A DNA stretch of 64,000 nucleotides, taken from the NCBI RefSeq assembly GCF_037860835.1, contig NZ_JBBEOG010000001.1:372001-436000 (forward strand), given 5' to 3'. Position 1 is the first letter of the stretch; each line of letters starts with the position of its first letter. Below, piece after piece: positions 26,501 through 33,237 of this stretch. Below the pieces are notes generated by a model. The model saw nothing but the letters and a program-made list of their open reading frames with translations. It did not search any database and was not told the origin of the DNA. The stretch is from Aquipuribacter nitratireducens. Lineage in GTDB: Bacteria; Actinomycetota; Actinomycetes; Actinomycetales; JBBAYJ01. A program made the position numbers and the translations under genes.

Positions 26501-27902
26501 GGTACGACGACAGCCCGCGCGGCACGAACCGGCCGTGGCCCTTCGTCCCGAGGTACTGCCCGCGGTCGACGACGACGGTGCCGCGGGACATGACGGTCCG
26601 GACCCCGCCGGCGATCTCGAACCCCTCGTAGGCGGAGTAGTCCATCGCCATGTGGTGCGTGGCGGCGCTGATCGTCGTCCGGGCCTGCGGGTCGTACAGG
26701 ACGATGTCGGCGTCCGACCCGGGGGCGATGACGCCCTTCTTCGGGTACATGCCGAACATCCGCGCCGGTGTCGTGGCGCACGTCTCGACCCACCGGGCGA
26801 GACTGAGCTCACCGGTCACGACGCCCTGGTAGACGAGGTCCATCCGGTGCTCGACCCCGCCGATGCCGTTGGGGATGAGGCGGAAGTCGTCGCGGCCCAG
26901 CTCCTTCTGGTCCTTGAAGCAGAACGGGCAGTGGTCGGTCGCGACGATGGCGAGGTCGTTCGTGCGCAGCCCCCGCCACAGGTCGCGGTGGTGGTGCTCG
27001 TGCTTGCTCCGCAGCGGGGAGGAGCACACGTACTTCGCCCCCTCGAACCCGTCCTCGCCGGGGGCGCCGAGGTGGTCCTCGAGCGTGAGGTAGAGGTACT
27101 GGGGGCACGTCTCGGCGAAGACGTTGTGGCCCTCGGCGCGTGCGCGGACGACCTCCGCCAGCGCCTCGCTGCTCGACAGGTGGACGAAGTAGACCGGTGC
27201 CCCGGCGACGAGGGCGAGCTGGATGGCCCGGTGCGTGGCCTCGCCCTCCAGTCGCGCGGGTCGGGTGATGCCGTGGTGGATGGGCGCGGTCTCGCCGCGG
27301 GCGGCGGCCTGCTCGGCGAGCACGTCGATCGCGATGCCGTTCTCGGCGTGCATGGAGATGAGCGCCCCGAGCTCGGCGGCGCGCTGCATCGCGCGCAGGA
27401 TCTGCCCGTCGTCGGAGTAGAAGACGCCCGGGTACGCCATGAAGAGCTTGAAGCTCGTGATGCCCTCGGCGACGAGGTCGCCCATGAGCTTGAGGCTCGC
27501 GTCGTCGACCCCGCCGATGATCATGTGGAACGCGTAGTCGACGGCGCACTCCCCCTCGGCCTTGCCGTACCACGTGTCGAGGCTCTCTCGGACGTCGTTG
27601 CCGGCCGTCTGCACGGCGAAGTCGATGATCGTCGTCGTGCCGCCGTACGCCGCGGCACGCGTGCCCGTCTCGAACGTGTCGGAGGAGAACGTCCCGCCGA
27701 ACGGGAGCTCCATGTGGGTGTGGGCGTCGATGCCGCCCGGCACCACGTACGTGCCCGTCGCGTCGACCGTGGTGTCCGCCGTGATGCCCTGCGTGCCGGG
27801 GGCCAGGAGGGCGACGACCTTCTCGTCCTCGACCAGCACGTCGTGGGCGATGGCGCCCGTGGCGCTGACGACCGTGCCGTTGGTGATGAGGGTCCGGGTC
27901 AT
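26493..27902 (-). CDS. hydA: Dihydropyrimidinase (D-hydantoinase)
   Basis: A 469-residue cyclic amidohydrolase that opens dihydrouracil or dihydrothymine to N-carbamoyl-beta-alanine or its methyl analogue. The binuclear zinc site is complete: His61 and His63 (DAHTHMELPFGG), the lysine to be carboxylated, Lys152 (SFKLFMAYPG), His185 (SMHAENG), a His in YFVHLSS, and the Asp in VATDHCPF. The substrate-binding Tyr is present in the MAYPGVFYSDD loop. ATG 27902 follows GAGGAG. Upstream is a promoter, TTTACC-17-TAGCGT, shared with the nitrilase gene. First gene of the hydA-mmsA-LLM operon. Because hydantoinases overlap this family, hydantoin hydrolysis is also possible, but the neighbours favour pyrimidines. 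Confidence 0.94.
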   Translation of the reverse strand: MTRTLITNGTVVSATGAIAHDVLVEDEKVVALLAPGTQGITADTTVDATGTYVVPGGIDAHTHMELPFGGTFSSDTFETGTRAAAYGGTTTIIDFAVQTAGNDVRESLDTWYGKAEGECAVDYAFHMIIGGVDDASLKLMGDLVAEGITSFKLFMAYPGVFYSDDGQILRAMQRAAELGALISMHAENGIAIDVLAEQAAARGETAPIHHGITRPARLEGEATHRAIQLALVAGAPVYFVHLSSSEALAEVVRARAEGHNVFAETCPQYLYLTLEDHLGAPGEDGFEGAKYVCSSPLRSKHEHHHRDLWRGLRTNDLAIVATDHCPFCFKDQKELGRDDFRLIPNGIGGVEHRMDLVYQGVVTGELSLARWVETCATTPARMFGMYPKKGVIAPGSDADIVLYDPQARTTISAATHHMAMDYSAYEGFEIAGGVRTVMSRGTVVVDRGQYLGTKGHGRFVPRGLSSYLR

Positions 27903-27930
27903 GCTGCGCTCCTCGCGTCCGGGGCTCTCG

Positions 27931-27959
27931 ACGCTAGACCGGGGTCCGGCGCGGGTAAA
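27931..27959 (-). promoter_or_regulatory. hydA operon promoter
   Basis: On the minus strand TTTACC (27959-27954) is separated by exactly 17 bases from TAGCGT (27936-27931), 28 bases before the hydA ATG. The same hexamers and spacing precede the nitrilase gene (30931-30903), with the flanking CCTTTACC and TAGCGTCG also shared. Direct observation; joint control is inferred. Confidence 0.7.
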
Positions 27960-27965
27960 GGACCC

Positions 27966-28406
27966 TCATGCGGCTGCGGGGTCGTGGACCGAGCCGTCCG
28001 CGCGGGGGAGGGCCACGTATGGGGCGCCCGCCACGCGGAGCGTGTCGAGCATGTCGGGGTCGGACGTGGCGACGGGGGCTCCGGAGCGCACACCCTCAGC
28101 GAGGACGAGGCAGTCGGCGAGGCTGAGCGGCGCGCGGGTGCGGTGGTAGGCGTGCGCCCGCAGCACTCCCGCCCGGACGGCGAGGTCCGCGTCGACGCCG
28201 GTCACCGACAGCGGCAGCTGCCGGAGGCTCAGCGCGACGTCGCTCGCCGGCCGGCCGCTGAGGCGGCCGACACGGTCGACGACCTCGGTGAGGGTGGTGG
28301 CGAGGGTCCGGGTGCCCACGTCCGGGTCCAGCAGCAGGCCACGGACGACGGGTGCCGCCGGTTCCCCGCGCAGCGCGGCCACGAGCGCGCAGGCGTCGAG
28401 GATCAC
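27966..28406 (-). CDS. PIN-domain ribonuclease, VapC-like toxin
   Basis: A 146-residue PIN-domain protein. The acidic Mg2+ site is present: Asp4 (MILDAC), Glu41 (TTLTEVV), Asp98 (LADCLVLA) and an Asp in ATSDPDML. VapC toxins cleave tRNA or rRNA when free of antitoxin. The GTG start at 28406 overlaps the stop of the antitoxin gene as GTGA, the usual toxin-antitoxin arrangement. It stops 6 bases before the hydA promoter region, so the pair interrupts the pyrimidine genes. The RNA target cannot be told. Confidence 0.88.
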   Translation of the reverse strand: MILDACALVAALRGEPAAPVVRGLLLDPDVGTRTLATTLTEVVDRVGRLSGRPASDVALSLRQLPLSVTGVDADLAVRAGVLRAHAYHRTRAPLSLADCLVLAEGVRSGAPVATSDPDMLDTLRVAGAPYVALPRADGSVHDPAAA

Positions 28407-28645
28407 GGCGGTTCCTTGCGCGTCTCGATCCGGGCCTCCTCCTCCCGGGACAGCGCCTGCAGCTCGTCGGAGGTGACGGGGGTCCGGTAGCGCCCGATGA
28501 CCGCGTCGACGTCCTCGACCGGGTCACCGGTCACGGGGCGCATCACGAGGGTGTCCCCGAGATCGAGGACGAGCACGTGGGAGGTGGCCCAGCGGCGACG
28601 TACGTCGGCCGGCAGGGAGACCTGACCGTTCCGGGACACCTTCAT
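28403..28645 (-). CDS. AbrB/MazE-like swapped-hairpin antitoxin of the PIN toxin
   Basis: An 80-residue protein. Its N-terminal half reads MKVSRNGQVSLPADVRRRW, the SpoVT-AbrB DNA-binding fold of many VapB antitoxins. The C-terminal half, with an acidic PVEDVDAVIGRYR segment and a charged tail (SREEEARIETRKEPP), would wrap the toxin. I start at ATG 28645, where the fold starts; an upstream GTG at 28675 and ATG 28696 are in frame. It is expected to neutralise the PIN protein and repress its own promoter. The upstream 60 bases are unusually A/T-rich for this genome. Confidence 0.84.
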   Translation of the reverse strand: MKVSRNGQVSLPADVRRRWATSHVLVLDLGDTLVMRPVTGDPVEDVDAVIGRYRTPVTSDELQALSREEEARIETRKEPP

Positions 28646-28654
28646 GAGGGCTGC

Positions 28655-28702
28655 TGTAGACGACACAGTTCTCACTGCATGAAAACCACCGTGCATTGTA
28701 GA
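28655..28702 (-). promoter_or_regulatory. A/T-rich promoter/operator region of the toxin-antitoxin pair
   Basis: TGTAGA occurs at 28655-28660 and 28697-28702 (plus sense), 42 bases apart, four helical turns. TGCAT occurs at 28676-28680 and 28692-28696. On the minus strand TACAAT (28701-28696) is a good -10 sequence. The patch is A/T-rich relative to its surroundings. These repeats are candidate sites for autorepression by the antitoxin. Confidence 0.5.
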
Positions 28703-28717
28703 AAGCGACCAGTCGGC

Positions 28718-29905
28718 TCACCGACGCGCGGGCGAGCCGCGCAGTATCGCAGGGCCGGGCTCCTCGGCGGGGGCCCGCCGGGAAGCCGCTCCCTCCGGGT
28801 CGTCCGGCCCGCCCCGCTCGTCGTCGGTGTCGTCCGGGGCGTGGTCCCGCCCCGCGAGGTAGCTGACGAGGCGGTAGCCGACGGCGACGACCGGGACGGC
28901 GAGGACCGCGCCGGCGATCCCGAGCAGGAGGGTGCCGACGGTGACGGCGGACACCGTGACGAGCGGGTGCAGCTTGACGACGCCGCTCATGACGAGCGGC
29001 TGGAGGAGGTTGCCCTCGAGCTGCTGGACGAGGAGCACGAGACCGAGGACGAGCAGGGCGTCGGTCGCCCCGTTCGTCACGAGGGTGACGAGGACGGCGG
29101 CCGCGCCGGCGATCGTCGCCCCGACGATCGGGACGAACGCGCTCACGAAGGTGAGGAGGGCGAGGGACAGCCACAGCGGCACCCCGAGGACGAGCAGGCC
29201 CAGCCCGATGCCGACGGCGTCGCCGAGGGCGACGAGGACGGTCCCGCGGACGTAGGCGGTGACGGTGGACCACGCGAGGCGGCCCCCACCGTCGACGCGG
29301 GCGCGCCGCTCCTCCGGCACCCACGACAGGAACCACCGCCACATCGCGTCGCCGTCCTTGGCGAGGAAGAACACGGCGAAGACGACGAGGAGGAGGCCGG
29401 TGAGCACGTGCAGGGCGGTGGTCGTCCCGGCGACGGGGCTCGGGAGCGCGGCGCGGGCGGCGTCGAAGGCGGACGTCCGCAGCTCGTCGATCCGCGCCGG
29501 GTCGACCCCGAGCGGACCGGTCACGAGCCACTCGCGGATCCGGTCGAGACCCGCCGTGACGGCGGGCCCGACGGCCTCGAGCTGGACCATGACCCGGCTG
29601 TAGAGGAGCCAGCCGATGCCGACCGGGACACCGAGGAGCAGGAGCAGGGCGGCGAGCGCCGCGACGGCCCGGGGCAGCCCGAGGCGCCGCAGACCCGTGG
29701 CGACCGGGGCGAGCAGCGCCGTGAGTAGCAGCGCGGCGAGCAGCGCGAACGCGACGACCCCGACCCGCAGCAGGGCGACGGTGACCACGGCCACGACGGC
29801 GGCCGCGACGAGCGCCGCGATCCCGTAGGCGACGGTCCGGCGCAGCCAGCGGGGCAGCGGGGCCAGGACGCCGTCGGCGACGGGGCGTGACGGGGACTCG
29901 GGCAC
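28718..29905 (-). CDS. AI-2E family (YdiK/PerM-like) membrane transporter
   Basis: A 395-residue polytopic protein with about seven to eight hydrophobic segments. The family hallmarks are visible: a pair of helices near the N-terminus, a long periplasmic helix-rich loop (MVQLEAVGPAVTAGLDRIREWL), LLVVFAVFFLAKDGDAMWRWFL, and the C-terminal GDAVGIGLGLLVLGVPLWLSLALLTFVSAFVPIVGATIAGAAAVLV and VQQLEGNLLQPLVMSGVVKLHP. Members export small molecules or act as Na+/H+ antiporters; the name does not prove autoinducer-2 transport. The C-terminal 45 residues are acidic and disordered. GTG 29905 follows AGGAGA by 5 bases. It lies between the toxin-antitoxin pair and the nitrilase gene. Confidence 0.9.
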   Translation of the reverse strand: MPESPSRPVADGVLAPLPRWLRRTVAYGIAALVAAAVVAVVTVALLRVGVVAFALLAALLLTALLAPVATGLRRLGLPRAVAALAALLLLLGVPVGIGWLLYSRVMVQLEAVGPAVTAGLDRIREWLVTGPLGVDPARIDELRTSAFDAARAALPSPVAGTTTALHVLTGLLLVVFAVFFLAKDGDAMWRWFLSWVPEERRARVDGGGRLAWSTVTAYVRGTVLVALGDAVGIGLGLLVLGVPLWLSLALLTFVSAFVPIVGATIAGAAAVLVTLVTNGATDALLVLGLVLLVQQLEGNLLQPLVMSGVVKLHPLVTVSAVTVGTLLLGIAGAVLAVPVVAVGYRLVSYLAGRDHAPDDTDDERGGPDDPEGAASRRAPAEEPGPAILRGSPARR

Positions 29906-29996
29906 GGGGGTCTCCTCGCGGGTGAGGGCTCGACCGGTCGTCCCGGTCCCTACCCACCGCTCGGCGCCCCACCCCTCCCGCGGGTCGGCTCCCCGC

Positions 29997-30839
29997 TCAG
30001 GCGTCGGTCAGCGAGCCGTACGCGTCCGGGCGGCGGTCCCGGTAGAAGGCCCACTGGTTGCGGACCTCCTCGATGAGGGAGAGGTCGAGGTCGCGCACGA
30101 CGAGCTCCTCCTCGTGCCCGCTCGCGGTCTCCCCGACGAACTGGCCCCGCGGGTCGACGAAGTAGCTCGTGCCGTAGAAGTCGTCGTCGCCGAGCGGCTC
30201 GACGCCCACCCGGTTGATGGCGCCGACGAAGTACATGTTGGCGACCGCGCTCGCCGGCTGCTCGAGCTTCCACAGGTAGCTCGACAGGCCGCGGGAGGTG
30301 GCCGACGGGTTGAAGACGATCTCCGCGCCCGCGAGGCCGAGGGCCCGCCAGCCCTCCGGGAAGTGCCGGTCGTAGCAGATGTAGACGCCGACCTTGCCGA
30401 CCGCGGTCTCGAAGACGGGCCAGCCGAGGTTGCCGGGACGGAAGTAGAACTTCTCCCAGAAGCCCTTCACCTGCGGGATGTGGTGCTTGCGGTACTTGCC
30501 GAGGTACGTGCCGTCGGCGTCGACCACCGCGGCGGTGTTGTAGAGCAGGCCCGCCTGCTCCTGCTCGTACACGGGCAGCACGAGCACCATGCCGAGCTCC
30601 TTGGCGAGCGCGGAGAACCTATGGACGGTCGGGCCGTCGGGGACCGCCTCGGCGTAGGCGTAGTACTCGGCGTCCTGCACCTGGCAGAAGTACGGGCCGT
30701 AGAACAGCTCCTGGAAGCACATGACCTGCGCGCCCTGCGCCGCGGCGTCGCGCGCGTGCTTCTCGTGGAGGTCGAGCATCGAGTCCTTGTCGCCGGTCCA
30801 GGCGGTCTGGACGATCGCGGAGCGCACGACGCGGGACAT
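29997..30839 (-). CDS. Beta-ureidopropionase-type carbon-nitrogen hydrolase
   Basis: A 280-residue nitrilase-superfamily enzyme with the catalytic triad Glu44 (CFQELFYGPYF), Lys118 (KYRKHHIP) and Cys155 (YICYDRHFPEGWR). The QVKGFWEKFYFRPGNLGWPVF segment and NPSATSRGLSSYLWKLEQPASAVANMYFVGAINRVG match the beta-ureidopropionase/N-carbamoyl-beta-alanine amidohydrolase branch. It would convert the hydA product to beta-alanine, CO2 and NH3. ATG 30839 follows GGAAGAGG. The promoter TTTACC-17-TAGCGT is identical to that of hydA, 2 kb away, tying the two together in spite of three intervening genes. Confidence 0.92.
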   Translation of the reverse strand: MSRVVRSAIVQTAWTGDKDSMLDLHEKHARDAAAQGAQVMCFQELFYGPYFCQVQDAEYYAYAEAVPDGPTVHRFSALAKELGMVLVLPVYEQEQAGLLYNTAAVVDADGTYLGKYRKHHIPQVKGFWEKFYFRPGNLGWPVFETAVGKVGVYICYDRHFPEGWRALGLAGAEIVFNPSATSRGLSSYLWKLEQPASAVANMYFVGAINRVGVEPLGDDDFYGTSYFVDPRGQFVGETASGHEEELVVRDLDLSLIEEVRNQWAFYRDRRPDAYGSLTDA

Positions 30840-30902
30840 GGCGTCACCTCTTCCGGTCCCCGGGGCGCGTGCCCCGGCCCGGGTCCGGCGCCCGGGAGCC
30901 CG

Positions 30903-30931
30903 ACGCTAGGCGAGGCCGGGACGGCGGTAAA
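30903..30931 (-). promoter_or_regulatory. Nitrilase-gene promoter, same hexamers as the hydA promoter
   Basis: Minus-strand TTTACC (30931-30926), 17-base spacer, TAGCGT (30908-30903). The -35 lies inside the 3' end of the pabBC gene. The flanks CCTTTACC and TAGCGTCG are the same as at 27931-27959. Confidence 0.7.
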
Positions 30932-33155
30932 GGCCCGCGGGTGCCCCCGTCGTCGTGAGCCGCCGCCTCGTCCTCAGCATCTCGGCGAGGGCCACGACCC
31001 CGTCGCCCGGCGCCGCCCAGCTCCGCGCCGTCGCCCTGGTGCCTCCGTCGGCCGCGCCCCGGACCTCGCGGACCCACCGGACGCCGCGCAGCGCGTTGCA
31101 CGCGAGCAGCCCGTCGGCCGACTCGAGCGTGGGCGCGTCGAGCGGGCCGAGCCGGACGGCCCAGCCGGCTTCCGCCGCGAGGTCGAGGAGCACGCGGCGG
31201 GTGACCCCGGGCAGGACGCGGCCGTCCTCCGGCGGTGTCACGAGGCCGCGCCGGCCGTCGGGCCCCGGCGCCACGGTGGCGACGAGGCAGTCGCGCGTCG
31301 TCTCCAGCAGCGCACCCGAGGGCTCGACGAGGACGGCGTCGTCGGCGTGCGCGGCCACCGCGGCCCCGTGCACCTCGTCGAGCCGGCGCCTGTCGGCCCA
31401 CTTGTGCCGCTCGAGCCCGTGCTCGGGCGCCGGGACGGCGAGGAGCACGAGACCCGTCTGCTCGACGACGAGCGGGGTGGGGGCGAGAGGCTCGTGCTCG
31501 ACGAGGACGGGGGCGCTCCCGGTCGGGGTCGTGGCGCAGCGGACGCGGACGCGGTGCGTCCCGGGACCGGCGGCCTCTGCGGCGGCGGCCAGCGCAGCGG
31601 CGAGGTCCGGCGCGTCGGTGTCGAGGGAGCGTCCCGTCACCTCCCAGTAGGAGCGGCGGAGGCGTGCCACGTGGTCGGCGGCCTCGTGGAGGTGGCCGTC
31701 GGTCGCGAGCAGCGTCTCGAGCAGGCCGCCGGCGGGGTCGGCGAGGCCCTTCCGGCTCGCGGTGTCGGGATCCGGTCGCGGCGGCTCCGCCCCCAGGGCG
31801 CGCACGAGGGGCGCCGCCTTCGTCAGGACCTCGTGCCACTCCTCGGCGGGGGTGGAGTCCGCGACGACCCCGCCCCCGACCCCGAGGGCCGCGGTGCCGT
31901 CCGCGGCGACCTCGAGCGAGCGGATGGTGACGGCGAGCCGGGCGAGGCGAGGACCGACGAAGCCGACGGCTCCGGTGTGGGCGCCCCGTGCGGCCGCCTC
32001 CACGGCGTCCGTCACCTCCGAGGCCCGCTGCTTCGGCGTCCCGGTCACCGAGCCGGGCGGGAACGTCGCCGCGACGACCGCTCCCGTGCCGGTCCGGGGT
32101 CGCAGCGTCCCGGAGACCCGGGAGACGAGGTGCTCGACGCCGGCGTGCCGTCCGACGCTCAGCAGGTCCTCCACCCGCACCGTCCCCGGCTCGCAGACCC
32201 TCGCGAGGTCGTTGCGGACGAGGTCGACGATCATGACGTTCTCGCTCGAGTCCTTCGCGGACGCGACCAGCTCCGCCGACTGACCCGCCGGGCGCGTCCC
32301 CTTGATCGGCGCCGACGTCACCCGGTCGCCGTCCCGGTCGAGATAGGTCTCGGGCGACGCGCCGACGAGGGCGCCCCACGGGCCGGTGACGAGCGCGGCG
32401 CGCGCGGGCCGCAGCGCCGCCACGAGCGCGAGCCACGCCCCGACCGCGGCGGCCCCGCCGTCGCGCAGCCGCAGGGAGAAGCGGGAGCAGACGTTCGCCT
32501 GGGCGATGTCCCCGGCCCGCACGGCGTGGACGACCCGCTCGACCGCGAGCATGTGCGCCGTACCGTCCGGGGCGACGACGTCGGCGACGAGGGACGCCCC
32601 GTCGGGCGCGCCGTCCGTCGTCCCGTCACCCGGCGGCGCGGCGGCGAGCCCCCGCACGGCCTCGTCCGCCAGGCGGCGGGCCGCGTCGACGGCCGAGCCG
32701 TCGCCCGGGTCGAGGGCCTCCGCCCACCACCCCGCCCCGTCGTGGCGCAGGACGTGGTCGGTGCGGGCGAGCGACACGGTCGGCAGCGCCGGCCCGACCA
32801 GCGGCGGCAGGGGACCCCGGACCCGGCCGGTCCGGCGACCGAGAGCGTGGCCCAGGAGGCACACCCAGCCCCCGCCGACGGCCCCGGGCGGGGCCCGCAG
32901 GTCCCGGGCGAGCGGCACCGGCTCGTCGAGGAGGGCGAACGGGTCGACGGGTGCCGAGCCGGGCAGCTCCTCGTGCACCTCGACGGGGTCCGCGCTCAGC
33001 AGCAGCGGCGCCGTCGCGGCCCACCCGCCGGACAGCACGGCGAGCCGCCGGGCGCCGGCCAGGCCGGACAGGGCACGGACGACGTCGACGGCGGGCACGC
33101 CGTCGAGGGCCGGGACGGCCTCGCCGACGAGCCGACGGACGCGCGGCGCGGGCAC
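30906..33155 (-). CDS. Fused aminodeoxychorismate synthase component I and lyase (PabB-PabC)
   Basis: A 749-residue bifunctional folate-pathway enzyme. The N-terminal ~470 residues are PabB, with GDIAQANVCSRFSLRL, the PIKGTRP motif, ENVMIVDLVRNDLARVCEPGTVRV and the VAATFPPGSVTGTPKQRA segment. They add ammonia to chorismate to make 4-amino-4-deoxychorismate. After a linker the C-terminal ~270 residues are a class IV aminotransferase-fold lyase (PabC). Its PLP lysine lies in ERHKWADRR, followed by DDAVLVEPSGALLETTRDCLVA and the LPGVTRRVLLDLAAEAG motif. No glutaminase subunit (PabA) is seen nearby. A TAGCCT box (33162-33167) lies 6 bases upstream of GTG 33155, suggesting leaderless mRNA. Confidence 0.92.
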   Translation of the reverse strand: MPAPRVRRLVGEAVPALDGVPAVDVVRALSGLAGARRLAVLSGGWAATAPLLLSADPVEVHEELPGSAPVDPFALLDEPVPLARDLRAPPGAVGGGWVCLLGHALGRRTGRVRGPLPPLVGPALPTVSLARTDHVLRHDGAGWWAEALDPGDGSAVDAARRLADEAVRGLAAAPPGDGTTDGAPDGASLVADVVAPDGTAHMLAVERVVHAVRAGDIAQANVCSRFSLRLRDGGAAAVGAWLALVAALRPARAALVTGPWGALVGASPETYLDRDGDRVTSAPIKGTRPAGQSAELVASAKDSSENVMIVDLVRNDLARVCEPGTVRVEDLLSVGRHAGVEHLVSRVSGTLRPRTGTGAVVAATFPPGSVTGTPKQRASEVTDAVEAAARGAHTGAVGFVGPRLARLAVTIRSLEVAADGTAALGVGGGVVADSTPAEEWHEVLTKAAPLVRALGAEPPRPDPDTASRKGLADPAGGLLETLLATDGHLHEAADHVARLRRSYWEVTGRSLDTDAPDLAAALAAAAEAAGPGTHRVRVRCATTPTGSAPVLVEHEPLAPTPLVVEQTGLVLLAVPAPEHGLERHKWADRRRLDEVHGAAVAAHADDAVLVEPSGALLETTRDCLVATVAPGPDGRRGLVTPPEDGRVLPGVTRRVLLDLAAEAGWAVRLGPLDAPTLESADGLLACNALRGVRWVREVRGAADGGTRATARSWAAPGDGVVALAEMLRTRRRLTTTGAPAGLYRRPGLA

Positions 33156-33237
33156 GCCCGGAGGCTAGCGTCGGTGCGTCCCGCGGCCACGTGGGGTTGG
33201 GTGGTGGCGCAGGACCACGGCGAGGGGACGGGTGTCG

